A DNA stretch of 64,000 nucleotides from Sphingomonas sp. (GCF_004799495.1 NZ_SSMY01000001.1:62001-126000), one strand, 5' to 3'. Numbered from the stretch's first letter, positions 27,021 to 36,033 are shown. The notes: generated by a model from the letters alone, not told the origin. Made by a program: numbers and translations.

Positions 27021-27617
27021 TCACTGAACAACGAAATTGGTAAAGTAAACGTTACTGATCCCGCCGAATCCCTCTTTCTGCTTGAGCGTCGCGTTGATCG
27101 CGTCGGTTAGCCGGGCGGCAAGTTTCTGCTTGCCCTGCGAGGTGAAAACCTCGTCCTCGGTGGAATCGCCCAGCGCCATCAGCACGGCGGAGCGCACCGC
27201 GATCTCGTTGGTCTTGAGGTTCTCGATTACGCTGTCGTCGTACGGCGTCGACACTGCGATCCCGACCTGGACGTAGTGGACGCTGTCCTGCAGGTTCGAG
27301 GTGAAGTCCTTGTCGAGCGGATAGTAGTTGGAGGCGTATTTGTCGCCGCCCAAGCCCGACGGCGGCGCCTTACCGCTGGGTTTGACCTCGCCTTCCTTGC
27401 CGTCACCGCCCCCGCCGCGCTTCTGCTCGCTCTTGGGCACCAGTTGCGGGCCTTCGGCGACCGCAGCGGCCGCCTTGGTGCCGCCGAAGAAGCCGAGCGC
27501 GTACGCGCCGCCCGCGCCGCCGCTGGCGACCGCCAGCAACAGCAGCATCAGGATCAGCTTCTTCTTGCCCTTCTTCTTGGGCTTCTCGACGGCTTCGGTC
27601 TCGGGTTCGTCACTCAT
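27021..27617 (-). CDS. fliL: Flagellar basal body-associated protein FliL
   Basis: 198 residues starting MSDEPETEAVEKPKKKGKKK, a charged cytoplasmic tail, then one membrane helix (about 21-42), a Gly/Lys-rich linker, and a periplasmic domain with YYPLDKDFTSNLQDS and YDDSVIENLKTNEIAVRSAVL. FliL rings surround and stabilise stators. Start 27617 is preceded by GGGGGATTTGGAA; an in-frame TTG five codons earlier is less likely. Confidence 0.93.
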   Translation of the reverse strand: MSDEPETEAVEKPKKKGKKKLILMLLLLAVASGGAGGAYALGFFGGTKAAAAVAEGPQLVPKSEQKRGGGGDGKEGEVKPSGKAPPSGLGGDKYASNYYPLDKDFTSNLQDSVHYVQVGIAVSTPYDDSVIENLKTNEIAVRSAVLMALGDSTEDEVFTSQGKQKLAARLTDAINATLKQKEGFGGISNVYFTNFVVQ

Positions 27618-27635
27618 TTCCAAATCCCCCAATTC

Positions 27636-28778
27636 TTACGCGATGCGGCCGTCATCGGCGGCCTGATTGTCTTCGCCGCGCGGCGCGGCGCGGTGGTTGG
27701 TTATGTTCTGCTGGCGCTCGACCTCTGGGCGCGGGCGATGCTCGCCCTGCCCGCTCAGGTCGACGCTGGTGCCCGACAGGCGGATGCCGCGCGCTTCGGC
27801 GGCGGCGGCGAGTTGTGGTGCCGCATCGACCAGCAACGCGCGTGTCGCCGGCTGTTCGGCGGCGAAGCGCACGCTGACCGCGCCATCGGTGTGCGTCTTG
27901 AGCGACACGTCAACGCGGCCGAGCGCTTCGGGCTTGAGCCGGATCGAGGTGTCGTTGGCGTTGGCATTGTCGCGCAGCGCCTCGATATGATCGATCATCT
28001 TCTGCGGCCAATCCTGGCGGCCGAGGTCAAGCGTCTGGCGCTGCGCATCGCCGGTCGGCGCGATCGACGCTGTCGTATCGGCAGCGTGGATGGCGGCGGC
28101 GAGCGGGGCCAGCGTGGCCGGTGCATCGTCATCGCGCGCCTCCGGCGTCGATGTCATCGGCAAGGCGAACAAGGCGGGGAGCGTCACGGCGGACGGCGCG
28201 AGCGGCGGAAGCGGCGTCATCGGCGGCGCGACTGGCTGGGACGGTCCGACCGACGGAAGCGGCGTCATCGTCGGGGCGACCGGCTTGGGCTGATTGAGCG
28301 GCGGCGAGACGTCCGGCTTGTTCGGCAGGATCACGGGATCCATCGGCGTCGGCGGTGTTTCGACCTGCGGCGTGATCGGCGAAGGCATATCCTTGCCGAC
28401 GGGAGCCGTCGGGACGAGCGGCACGGCAACGATGGGCGGCGCTTCGGGCGCCACGATGCCGATGACCGGCGTCGTCACCGGTTCGGGCGCCTTGTTCGCG
28501 ATCGGTTGCGCGGGCGGAATCCGCGGTGCGCCGAACAGCCACGCGAGCGCGGGATCGACTTGCGGCTTGTCCTTGTCCGGCAAGGAATTGCCGGGCGCGG
28601 CATCGTCCTGCCGGTCGGGATCGCCCGGCGCAGCCTTTGCGGCGGGCGGGCCGATCTTGCCGATCATCAGGTCGATAAATGCGGCCAAGCTCGGCACCCC
28701 GGGGGCGAGCACCGAGGGCAGCGCAACCGTGGCGGGCAGCGCGATCGAGCCGGTGACAGGACTGGTCAGATTGGACAT
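27636..28778 (-). CDS. fliK: Flagellar hook-length control protein FliK
   Basis: 380 residues. Low-complexity Pro/Val/Thr-rich N-terminal two thirds, the molecular ruler, then a C-terminal FliK domain near residues 275-350 with IRLKPEALGRVDVSLKTH, the conserved export-switch region. The extreme C-terminus is Arg/Gln-rich and exposed. FliK is secreted and triggers FlhB at correct hook length. A sigma-54 promoter lies 45-62 bp upstream, so fliK starts the second operon, fliK to flhB. Ribosome site AAGGGG. Confidence 0.9.
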   Translation of the reverse strand: MSNLTSPVTGSIALPATVALPSVLAPGVPSLAAFIDLMIGKIGPPAAKAAPGDPDRQDDAAPGNSLPDKDKPQVDPALAWLFGAPRIPPAQPIANKAPEPVTTPVIGIVAPEAPPIVAVPLVPTAPVGKDMPSPITPQVETPPTPMDPVILPNKPDVSPPLNQPKPVAPTMTPLPSVGPSQPVAPPMTPLPPLAPSAVTLPALFALPMTSTPEARDDDAPATLAPLAAAIHAADTTASIAPTGDAQRQTLDLGRQDWPQKMIDHIEALRDNANANDTSIRLKPEALGRVDVSLKTHTDGAVSVRFAAEQPATRALLVDAAPQLAAAAEARGIRLSGTSVDLSGQGEHRPRPEVERQQNITNHRAAPRGEDNQAADDGRIA

Positions 28779-28820
28779 TCAACCCCTTTTCGGGGCTGTG
28801 CACCGCCCCGCAGGGTCGTT

Positions 28821-29240
28821 TCAGCAAGGATCGTGCCGAATCTTGCGCACCGGCGGCGCGGCCTCAAGCGCGCGAATCGCCCTGAGCACCGCGTCGGCGT
28901 CAGCGCGAGCCATCAATTTCTCAATCGCGCTCTGGTCGCGGCGCGCCTCGCGCGTCGCTTCGGCGGCTGCTTCGGCGGCGCGGTCGGCCTCTTCGAGCCG
29001 CGCCTGCGCCATTTCGGCCGAGGCGTGGAGCCGCGAGCGGAAATGCGCCGCGGCAACGAGCGCGAAGCCGTTGCCCTCGGTCGGCGCGGGCGCGACATTT
29101 TCGGCCAGCCGCGCGATGCGGTGCGCGAGGTCGGCTTCGCTCGCGCGCTTGTCCTGCGCCTGCGCCTCGGCGGCGCGGGTCATGTTGAGCTGGAGCGTGC
29201 GGACGCGCAGCAGCCGGTCGAGCTGCTGGCGTTTATGCAT
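28821..29240 (-). CDS. fliJ: FliJ-like flagellar export chaperone
   Basis: 139 residues, almost wholly predicted coiled coil (AEAQAQDKRASEADLAHRIARL, LEEADRAAEAAAEATREARRD). The position after fliI and the size fit FliJ, which forms the central stalk of the export ATPase. Sequence identity of FliJ proteins is always low, so the call rests on context and structure. A 78-bp palindromic element separates it from fliI. Confidence 0.75.
   Translation of the reverse strand: MHKRQQLDRLLRVRTLQLNMTRAAEAQAQDKRASEADLAHRIARLAENVAPAPTEGNGFALVAAAHFRSRLHASAEMAQARLEEADRAAEAAAEATREARRDQSAIEKLMARADADAVLRAIRALEAAPPVRKIRHDPC
28823..28840 (-). promoter_or_regulatory. Sigma-54 promoter of the fliK-flhB operon
   Basis: On the minus strand TTCGGCACGATCCTTGCT matches the -24/-12 consensus TTGGCACG-N4-TTGCT with one mismatch in the -24 element and exact GG-N10-GC spacing. 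It overlaps the last codons of fliJ; predicted start near 28812 leaves a 34-base leader before fliK. CGGCAA (29051-29056) and TTGCCC (29071) are upstream within fliJ, where an activator could bind. Confidence 0.75.
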
Positions 29241-29250
29241 GGAGGTGCAG

Positions 29251-29330
29251 CGGTGCCGGCCCGCTCCCCCGCCCGGCCACCCAGTCAGGATATTCTACGG
29301 GCGGCCGGGCGGGGGAGCGGGCCGGCACCG
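29251..29330. repeat. Long palindromic element, copy A (between fliI and fliJ)
   Basis: Arms 29251-29282 and 29299-29330 are 32-bp inverted repeats with one mismatch, enclosing AGTCAGGATATTCTAC. A second copy is at 42951-43028. The loop core TCAGGATATTCTA is the same in both; the arms differ at paired positions in a compensatory way, so base pairing has been kept. In an mRNA it would be an extremely stable hairpin just before fliJ. Confidence 0.92.
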
Positions 29331-29338
29331 CGACCAGA

Positions 29339-30670
29339 TCAGCCATCCCCGAACACGCCGATCAGTTCGGCGACCGCGTCGTCCATCGGCACGATCGCGT
29401 CGGCGTCCTGGCGGATATATTCCATGACCGCCGGATGGCACGCGATCGCCGCGTCGATTTCGGGGTCCGCGCCGCCGCGATACGCGCCCATCAGGACGAG
29501 ATCGCGATTCTCTTCGTAGGTCGCCAGGTGCCGGCGCAGCACGCGCGCCGCGGCGATATGCTCCGGCTGGGTGATGTCGGCCATCACCCGGCTGACCGAC
29601 GGGCCGAGGTCGATCGCGGGATAGACGCCACGCTCGGCGAGTTGGCGCGACAGCACGATATGCCCGTCGAGGATCGACCGCGCGCTGTCGACGACGGGGT
29701 CGTTGCCGTCGTCGCCGTCGGCGAGCACGGTGTAGATCGCGGTGATCGACCCGCCCGACTTCACGTCGGTGCCGGCGCGCTCGATGAGGTTGGGGAGCAT
29801 CGCGATCGCCGACGGCGGATAGCCGCGCGCCGACGCCGGTTCGCCGAGCGCCAAGCCGATCTCCCGCCCCGCATGGGCCACGCGAGTCAGCGAATCCATG
29901 ATGAGCAGGACTTTCTTGCCCTCGTTACGAAAGCCCTCGGCGATCGCGGTGGCGCGCAACGCGCCGCGAATACGGAGTACCGGCGAATGATTGGCCGGGA
30001 CCGCGACGACGACCGAGCGTGCGCGCGCCTCGCCGGCGACCTTGGTTTCGAGGAAGTCGGCGACCTCGCGTGAACGCTCGCCGATCAGCCCGATCACCAC
30101 GACATCGGCCTCCGCCGCGCGCACGATCATCCCGAGCAGCACCGATTTGCCGACGCCCGATCCGGCCATGATACCGACGCGCTGGCCCTGGCCGATCGTC
30201 AGCAAGCCGTTGATCGCGCGCACCCCGACATCCATCGGCTGGAGCACGCGCCCGCGGTCGAGCGGGCCTTGGAGCTTGCCGGCGAGCGGCCAATGTTTCG
30301 CGCCGCGGATCGGGCCGAGGCCATCGATCGGCTTGCCCGCGCCGTCGACCACGCGGCCGAGCAGTGCGCTCCCCACTTCCGCTTCGCCCGGGGGGCCGAT
30401 CGGCCGCACCGACGATTGCGGGAGCAAGGCGGCGGGGCCGCCCAGATTCATCAGCAGCGTGCGGCCGTTCCGGAAACCGATCACCTCGGCCTCGACCTTG
30501 GCGCCGTTCGCCGCGCCGACCTGACACACCGTGCCGACCGGCAGGTTGAGCCCAACGGCCTCCATCAGCAACCCGTCGAACGACGCCAGCCGCCCCGAAA
30601 TCTTCGGGCTCGGCGCGAACTCGGTGTTGCCGAGGCTATCGAGATAGTCGGCGGTGAAGCGGTTCAGCAT
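29339..30670 (-). CDS. fliI: Flagellum-specific export ATPase FliI
   Basis: 443 residues. F1-beta-like ATPase with Walker A GSGVGKS at 170-176, Walker B VLLIMDSLTR near 255, and the family segment GEPASARGYPPSAIAMLPNLIERAG. The hexamer strips chaperones from export substrates at the base of the export gate. The frame is intact. A palindromic repeat of a different family lies upstream, between fliH and fliI. Confidence 0.97.
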   Translation of the reverse strand: MLNRFTADYLDSLGNTEFAPSPKISGRLASFDGLLMEAVGLNLPVGTVCQVGAANGAKVEAEVIGFRNGRTLLMNLGGPAALLPQSSVRPIGPPGEAEVGSALLGRVVDGAGKPIDGLGPIRGAKHWPLAGKLQGPLDRGRVLQPMDVGVRAINGLLTIGQGQRVGIMAGSGVGKSVLLGMIVRAAEADVVVIGLIGERSREVADFLETKVAGEARARSVVVAVPANHSPVLRIRGALRATAIAEGFRNEGKKVLLIMDSLTRVAHAGREIGLALGEPASARGYPPSAIAMLPNLIERAGTDVKSGGSITAIYTVLADGDDGNDPVVDSARSILDGHIVLSRQLAERGVYPAIDLGPSVSRVMADITQPEHIAAARVLRRHLATYEENRDLVLMGAYRGGADPEIDAAIACHPAVMEYIRQDADAIVPMDDAVAELIGVFGDG

Positions 30671-30676
30671 GCAAAT

Positions 30677-30798
30677 CCTCCCCGTTCACGGGGAGGTGGC
30701 AGCGCGGAGCGCTGACGGAGGGGGCGGGCCACAGGCGATACCGACGAGGCGAACCCCCTCCACCATGCTTCGCATGGTCCCCCTCCCCGTCCCGGGGA
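30677..30798. repeat. Intergenic palindromic repeat between fliH and fliI
   Basis: CCTCCCCGTTCACGGGGAGG opens the element, GGAGGGGGCGGGCC and ACCCCCTCCACCATGC lie in the middle with GCTTCGCATGG, and CCCCTCCCCGTCCCGGGGAG closes it. The ends and the middle are complementary, so the transcript could fold into a compound hairpin. It fills most of the 145-bp gap between fliH and fliI. Confidence 0.8.
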
Positions 30799-30815
30799 GA
30801 ATTTTGGATGGCCCA

Positions 30816-31526
30816 TCACTCTGGCACCCCAGCCCTATCGATCGCCTGCGCGATCTGCTCGAGCCACAGGTCAGGCCCGTCCTCGACGATCGTCGCCGAG
30901 GATTCGAGCACGAAATGGCCTCGCGCGACATGCGGGTCGGCGACCGCGAAAATGTGATCGGGCAATTTGCCCTCGACCAACGCGACATCGTCGGGGCTCA
31001 TCCGCAGCAGCGCCGATTCGGCATCGTCGCCGATCATCCCGGCGGCATTGGTGACGCGGCGGGTAAGCAGATCCTCGTCGATTCCCGATTCCCCGACCAT
31101 GCGGGTGACGAGCGACAGCACGGTCGAGCGCAGGTGTGCCGCCAGCCGCTCGCGATCGACGCGGCGGTCGTCGGCGATCGCTGCAACCAGCCCGTCGAGC
31201 AGCGCCTGGTCGCGCTCGCCGAGCCGCCCGCCGTTCGCCAGCGCGGCGGCGAGGCCTTCCTCATACCCCTGCGCGCGCGCGGTGGTCAGCGGGTCGACAA
31301 AACTGGTTGCGGGCTGCGCGGCGTCGAACGGATCCCAGCCCTCGGTCGGGTCGGCGTCCGGATCGGCGGGCGAGAAGTGGCGCGGTTCGCCCGGCGGCGT
31401 CGGGGTGATGTCGCGCGGCGCGAACGCCACGCCCTTGGCCGCATAGGCCTGGCGCAGCGCCGCCCCGGCGGCGTCGCGGCGGCCGGCGAACCCGGCGACG
31501 AAATTCGACAGATTGGCCTCAGACAT
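30816..31526 (-). CDS. fliH: Flagellar export ATPase regulator FliH
   Basis: 236 residues. The N-terminal half is Ala/Asp/Pro-rich; the second half (ARAQGYEEGLAAALANGG; VVLSLV-type LRSTVLSLVTRMVG; GHFVLESSATIVEDGPDLWLEQI) matches the FliH/YscL E-subunit-like domain. It forms dimers that hold FliI and dock it to FliN. Overlaps fliG by 8 bp. Confidence 0.88.
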   Translation of the reverse strand: MSEANLSNFVAGFAGRRDAAGAALRQAYAAKGVAFAPRDITPTPPGEPRHFSPADPDADPTEGWDPFDAAQPATSFVDPLTTARAQGYEEGLAAALANGGRLGERDQALLDGLVAAIADDRRVDRERLAAHLRSTVLSLVTRMVGESGIDEDLLTRRVTNAAGMIGDDAESALLRMSPDDVALVEGKLPDHIFAVADPHVARGHFVLESSATIVEDGPDLWLEQIAQAIDRAGVPE

Positions 31527-32523
31527 AATCGTCGTCGCCGCCCATCATGATCGTGCCGTCCTTGGCGAGCGCGCGCGCCGCCGTGATGATCGTCTTCTGC
31601 GCTTCGAGCACTTCGCTGAGCTTCATCGGCCCGCGCGCTTCCATTTCGTCGCGGATGCCGTCGGCGGCGCGCGCCGACATGCAGCCGAGGAAGCGGTTGC
31701 GGATTTCCTCGTCGACGCCCTTCAGCGCGCGCGTCAGTACGTCGCTGTCGATGTTGCGGATAAGCGTGCCGAGGTTCTTGTCGTCCATGTCGAGCAAATT
31801 CTCGAACACGAACAGGGCTTCCTCGATCGCCTTCGCAACTTCGCGGTCGATCTTGAATAGCTTGGGCATGACGCGCTGCTCGGTGGTCTTGCGCGCGCCC
31901 GACAGGATCTTCGCCGCTTCGCGCGTGCCGCCGAGCGTGACCCCGGCCGATTGCGTCGACGCGCTGGTGCGCCCGGCGAGCATCGTGCGCAGCGTCTCGA
32001 CGGCCTCGGGCGTGATCGGCCCCAATCGCGCGACGCGGTGGAGGATGTCGGGCTGCACCGCGTCGGGCAGCATTTCGAGCACTTGCCCCGCGATGACGGG
32101 ATCGAGGTTGGCGATCACCACCGCAGCGATCTGCGGATGTTCCTTCTCGATCATCCCCGCGATCTCGCCGGCGTCCATCCAGTCGAGCAAATCGATCTGG
32201 CACGCGGCCTCGGGCGGAGTGATGCGCGCAAGCACGCTGTCGGCCTTTTCCTGGCCAAGCGCGCGCGTCATCACGCCCTCGATGATCGGCTTGGGGTCGA
32301 AGCCGATCGCGGTGCGCTCGCGCGCCCGGTCGACGAAATCGTCGAGCACGAAATCGACCTCGGCCTCGCCGACATCGGCGACGGCGAACATCGCCTTGCC
32401 GAGCTGGCGGACTTCCTCCGGATCGAGCTTCTGGAGGATGGCCGCGGCCTCCTCCTCGCCGACCAGCATCATGAGGACGGCGGCGCGCTCGACGCCGGTA
32501 TAGGAGCGGAAGGGAGCGTTCAT
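31519..32523 (-). CDS. fliG: Flagellar motor switch protein FliG
   Basis: 334 residues, the usual length. N-terminal FliF-binding part, middle domain with EHPQIAAVVIANLDP (EHPQ motif), and C-terminal torque helix domain FVFENLLDMDDKNLGTLIRNIDSDVLTRALKG. FliG converts stator force to rotation. Overlaps fliF by 4 bp. Confidence 0.97.
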   Translation of the reverse strand: MNAPFRSYTGVERAAVLMMLVGEEEAAAILQKLDPEEVRQLGKAMFAVADVGEAEVDFVLDDFVDRARERTAIGFDPKPIIEGVMTRALGQEKADSVLARITPPEAACQIDLLDWMDAGEIAGMIEKEHPQIAAVVIANLDPVIAGQVLEMLPDAVQPDILHRVARLGPITPEAVETLRTMLAGRTSASTQSAGVTLGGTREAAKILSGARKTTEQRVMPKLFKIDREVAKAIEEALFVFENLLDMDDKNLGTLIRNIDSDVLTRALKGVDEEIRNRFLGCMSARAADGIRDEMEARGPMKLSEVLEAQKTIITAARALAKDGTIMMGGDDDYV

Positions 32524-34190
32524 TTGGCGTCCGCCTTGATCATGTCACGTACCGCCAGCGCGGCGCGGGCCGGGTTGTCGCGGGTGAAACCGCGCACGGT
32601 GCCGAGCCGCTGGTCGAAATTCTGCGCGCCCTCGAGCTGGTCGATCCCCACCGGGCCGCGGACGTTGGCGGACTGCGGGCCGATGCCGAGCGCCGCGAGG
32701 TCGCGGCCGCCACGACCGGCGTCGTCGCGCTTCTTGAGCAGGGCGCTCGCGAGCGGCTTGACGCCGACGAACAGCACGAGCAGCGCGATGACGAGCGCGG
32801 TCACGTTGCGGATAATCATCGCGAACCAGCCGCTTTCGTAGAAGGCGGGGCCGCCGCCGGTCGCCGTGGCCGGCGCGAACCTGCGGCTGACGACCTTGAC
32901 CACGTCGCCGCGCGACGTGTCGGCGCCGACCGCGGCCGAGACCAGGTCGGTGATCTGCTGGATCTCGACCGGCGTGCGCGGCTTGCCCGTGCCCGGGTCG
33001 TTGAGTCCGACCGACACCGACAAGCGTTTGATGTTCCCCGGCGCGGCGCGCGTCACTGACACTTCCTTGCCGAGGTCGTAGGCACGAGCATAGCTGTCCG
33101 CCGACTTGGCGCTGTCGGGCACGCTCGGCGCCGCGGCGGGCGCGGGCGCCGCGCCGGCAGCGGCGGACGCGGCACCAGCGGCCGGGGTCGGCTGCGCGTT
33201 GGGCGCGGTGACCGTGGTCGGGCCCGACGGCGTGTTCGATAGCGCGCCGGGGATACCGCCGGGCGCACCGGTCGCCGCATCCTTGCCGGTCCAGTTGCCC
33301 TGTTCGGCGCGCAGGCTGCCCGCCTTGTCGTAGCTTTCGCGAGTCGAGCTGGTGTCGTCCTGGTTGATGTCGGCCGACACCTGCACGGTGAAATTGCCCA
33401 CGCCTACCATCGGGGTCAGCAGCTGAGTCAGCTGGTCGCGATACTTCTGTTCGACCTGGTTCTGGAAGCGGATGCGCGCGTCGTTCGCGCCGTCCGCACC
33501 GTCGGGCTTGGACAGGAGCGCGCCGGCCTGATCGACGATCGTCACACCCTCGGGCTTCATCCCGGGCACCGACGAGGCGACGAGGTTGACGATCGACGCG
33601 ACCTGCGCGTCGCCGAGCGTGCGGCCGCCCTGCAGCTTCAGGATGACGCTCGCGGTCGGCGCGGCATTGTCGCGCACGAACACGGTGTTTTCGGGAACCG
33701 CGAGGTGGACGCGCGCCTCGGCCACCGCGTCGATATCCTCGATCGATCGCGCCAGCTCGGTCTCGCGCGCCTGGCGAAGGCGTTCGCCCTCGACCGCGCG
33801 GCTGGTGCCCATCGGCAGATTGTCGAGGATCGCGTAGCCGGCGGGCGCCGACTTGGGCAGGCCCTGGCCTGCGAGCAGCATCCGCGCCTTCGAATAATCG
33901 CTTTCGTTGACGGTGACCGCATCGGTCGACTCGTCGAGCCGCCCGGTAATGCCCCCGGCCTTTAGAGCAGAGATCACCGCCGCCTTGTCGCTATCGGGCA
34001 GCCCCGAGAACAAGGTCTTCTGCGTCGGGGTCGACAGCATGAACCAAGCGAGCGCGGCGCTTGCGATCAGCCCGACCATGAAGATCATGGGCAGGCTGCG
34101 CTTGACCGCGGGTTGGCCGAGCATCGAGCGCATCTGGCTCAGCGGATTGGCGAAGCCCTCTTGGGGCACGGGCGTGAGTGCGTTGCTCAT
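32520..34190 (-). CDS. fliF: Flagellar MS-ring protein FliF
   Basis: 556 residues. Two membrane helices, near 37-55 and 440-460, flank the periplasmic ring-building motifs (YscJ-like domain at about 55-235, VHLAVPENTVFVRD). A roughly 70-residue Ala/Pro/Gly-rich insertion lies at about 300-365. The C-terminal cytoplasmic end binds FliG. Follows fliE by 6 bp. Confidence 0.96.
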   Translation of the reverse strand: MSNALTPVPQEGFANPLSQMRSMLGQPAVKRSLPMIFMVGLIASAALAWFMLSTPTQKTLFSGLPDSDKAAVISALKAGGITGRLDESTDAVTVNESDYSKARMLLAGQGLPKSAPAGYAILDNLPMGTSRAVEGERLRQARETELARSIEDIDAVAEARVHLAVPENTVFVRDNAAPTASVILKLQGGRTLGDAQVASIVNLVASSVPGMKPEGVTIVDQAGALLSKPDGADGANDARIRFQNQVEQKYRDQLTQLLTPMVGVGNFTVQVSADINQDDTSSTRESYDKAGSLRAEQGNWTGKDAATGAPGGIPGALSNTPSGPTTVTAPNAQPTPAAGAASAAAGAAPAPAAAPSVPDSAKSADSYARAYDLGKEVSVTRAAPGNIKRLSVSVGLNDPGTGKPRTPVEIQQITDLVSAAVGADTSRGDVVKVVSRRFAPATATGGGPAFYESGWFAMIIRNVTALVIALLVLFVGVKPLASALLKKRDDAGRGGRDLAALGIGPQSANVRGPVGIDQLEGAQNFDQRLGTVRGFTRDNPARAALAVRDMIKADAK

Positions 34191-34196
34191 GGTCGA

Positions 34197-34556
34197 TTAC
34201 ACCGGCATGCTCATGATGTCCTTGTAGGCGGACAGCAGTTTGTTGCGGACTTGCAGCGTCGCCTCGAAGCTCACCGACGCCTGCTGGCGGGCGAGCATCA
34301 CCTTGGCGATGTCGATCGTCTCGCCGCGTTCGTACGCGGCGGAGATGTCGCTGGCGGCGTTCTGGCTGGCGTTGACGTCGGCCAGCGCGTTCGACAGCGA
34401 GTCGGCGAAGCTCGCCGGTCCGGTCGATTGCGGCGCCCCGACACCGGCTTGCGCGTTGACGCGTTGCAGCGCGGTGTTGCGTTCGAGGATCTGCGCGCGC
34501 AGCGCCATCACTCGGTCGACGCTCATCGCGTCGCCCACTCCCCCAATGCCGCTCAT
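34197..34556 (-). CDS. fliE: Flagellar MS-ring/rod junction protein FliE
   Basis: 119 residues. The second half (SFADSLSNALADVNASQNAAS; VMLARQQASVSFEATLQVRNKLLSAYKDIMSMPV) is the conserved FliE helix bundle linking FliF to the rod. Overlaps the activator gene by 4 bp (ATGA), so it is read from the activator transcript at least in part. Confidence 0.92.
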   Translation of the reverse strand: MSGIGGVGDAMSVDRVMALRAQILERNTALQRVNAQAGVGAPQSTGPASFADSLSNALADVNASQNAASDISAAYERGETIDIAKVMLARQQASVSFEATLQVRNKLLSAYKDIMSMPV

Positions 34557-35821
34557 GCCGACATCCTCGTGCTGCGGGTGATGTCCTCACCCTGTTCGCG
34601 CGCCTTGGCGAGACGATAGCGCAAAGTGCGCTCCGAAATGCCGAGGCGTTTGGCGGTTTCGATCCGGCTGCCGCCGCACGCGGCGAGCGTTTCGCGGATC
34701 GCATGGAATTCGCTGAACTGGACGACGTTCGCCAGGGTGTCGCCGTTCCCGGCGCGACCCGGAACCGGATCGGCCTGCGGCGCCGGACGGCGGTCGAACA
34801 CGATGTGGCTCGCCGATATCGTGTCGCCCGCGGCGAACAGCAGCGCGCGCTGGATGACGTTTTCGAGCTCGCGGACGTTGCCCGGCCAATCATGCGCCAT
34901 CAGCGCCTCGACCGCTTGCGCGTCGGGCCACGGGATCGACGGGCGCGTGCCGGCGTGGCGCAGGATCATCGCCGCGGTCAGCGCGGGGATGTCCTGCGGC
35001 CGTTCGGCGAGCGGGCGCGTGGTCAGCGGGAAGACCGACAGGCGGTAATAAAGGTCGGCGCGGAAGCGGCCGGCGGCGACTTCCTCGGCCAGATCGCGGT
35101 TGGCGCAGGCGATGATGCGGACGTCGACCGGCACGGCTTGCGTCGCACCGATCGGGATCACCTCGCGCTCCTGGAGCACGCGGAGCAGCTTGGCCTGAAG
35201 CCCCAGCGGCATCTCGGCGATCTCGTCGAGCAGCAGCGTGCCGCCGTCGGCCGCGCGGAAGAACCCGTCGCCACCCGACGAAGCACCGGTGAACGAGCCC
35301 TTCTGGTGGCCGAACAGCATCGCCTCGAGCATGGTTTCGGGCAAAGCGGCGCAATTGATCGCGACGAACGCCTTGTCGCGGCGGGGCGAAGCGCGGTGGA
35401 TCGTGCGCGCGATCACTTCCTTGCCGGTCCCGGTCGGGCCGTTGACCAAGACGGTGATGTCGGCGTCGGCGACCCGTTCGGCCAGCGCGAACAGCGCCAG
35501 GCTCTCGGGGTCGGCGGCGGTCGCGGCCTCGGGGCCGGCGGCAAAAGCATGCGCGAAGGCGTTGCCGATCGCGGCGTCGGCGGCGGCGAACGCGATCCGT
35601 GCCGGGACGCCGTCACCGCCGCGCGTAAAGCCGCGGCCCTCGTCGGCGATCACCAGCGTGCGCGCCGCGATCGGCGCGGTCTCACCGTCCATCACCAGGA
35701 AGGTATCGCTCGCCCCCGGCCGCGCTCCCTCGCTCGCGACGCTCAGGCCTTGGGCCTTGAGCGACGAAATCAGCGCATATTTTTGCCGGTTGACCGCGGC
35801 GGACGGAATGATCGAACGCAT
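34553..35821 (-). CDS. Sigma-54-dependent transcriptional activator (FlbD/FleQ-like), without receiver domain
   Basis: 422 residues. AAA+ domain at about 105-340: Walker A GPTGTGKE at 128-135, sigma-54 contact loop GSFTGA at 175-180 (consensus GAFTGA), Walker B LLLDE at 196-200. A Fis-type helix-turn-helix is at about 385-412 (GGSRIETAKRLGISERTLRYRL). The first 100 residues do not look like a phospho-receiver domain. In the flagellar cascade such activators drive sigma-54 promoters; four are found nearby. Start 35821 has GAAGGGGGAA upstream; an in-frame start 11 codons earlier is less likely. First gene of the activator-fliE-F-G-H-I-J operon. Confidence 0.88.
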   Translation of the reverse strand: MRSIIPSAAVNRQKYALISSLKAQGLSVASEGARPGASDTFLVMDGETAPIAARTLVIADEGRGFTRGGDGVPARIAFAAADAAIGNAFAHAFAAGPEAATAADPESLALFALAERVADADITVLVNGPTGTGKEVIARTIHRASPRRDKAFVAINCAALPETMLEAMLFGHQKGSFTGASSGGDGFFRAADGGTLLLDEIAEMPLGLQAKLLRVLQEREVIPIGATQAVPVDVRIIACANRDLAEEVAAGRFRADLYYRLSVFPLTTRPLAERPQDIPALTAAMILRHAGTRPSIPWPDAQAVEALMAHDWPGNVRELENVIQRALLFAAGDTISASHIVFDRRPAPQADPVPGRAGNGDTLANVVQFSEFHAIRETLAACGGSRIETAKRLGISERTLRYRLAKAREQGEDITRSTRMSA

Positions 35822-35880
35822 GAATTCCCCCTTCGAACGCGGGGAATGGCGCAAAGACGGTAAACAGACCGTTAAGCATG

Positions 35881-35981
35881 TTGCCGGGGCGGCAAGATAT
35901 TTCCGGGACCTCGCCGCCCGCGTGAGCGCCTACGCGCGCGCGGAAGAGGGAAGCGCGCTTACCGGCAAGCCGCGGCGGCAA
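35881..35981. promoter_or_regulatory. Candidate activator-binding region between the flbD-like gene and fliC
   Basis: TTGCCG-GGG-CGGCAA forms an inverted repeat at 35881-35895, and two more CGGCAA half-sites are at 35963-35968 and 35976-35981. The same half-sites are clustered upstream of the flgB sigma-54 promoter and of the transglycosylase-flhA promoter. Their presence before the activator gene suggests self-regulation. No good sigma-54 or housekeeping promoter could be placed for the activator gene by eye. Confidence 0.45.
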
Positions 35982-36005
35982 TTTCGATCATGCCAAATAA
36001 AAATG

Positions 36006-36033
36006 CTTAATCGCGGTTCGAACCGGTCGTTCC
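36006..36033 (+). promoter_or_regulatory. Candidate sigma-28 (FliA) promoter of fliC
   Basis: CTTAA (36006-36010), 15 bases, GTCGTTCC (36026-36033). Same arrangement as before fliD and flgM. Predicted transcript start near 36041 gives a leader of about 60 bases, which contains a TCTCCG/CGGAGA inverted repeat and ends with the GGAG ribosome site of fliC. Confidence 0.65.

Noticed and set aside
27276..29519. A 747-codon open frame antisense to fliL, fliK and fliJ
   Set aside because: Runs across three recognised genes and the palindromic repeat; product is Arg/His-rich without a domain.
34621..34636. A sigma-54-like site (GG-N10-GC, TTTGC) on the minus strand before fliE
   Set aside because: It lies in the conserved helix-turn-helix codons of the activator gene (ERTLR), and the -24 half fits poorly, so it may be chance.
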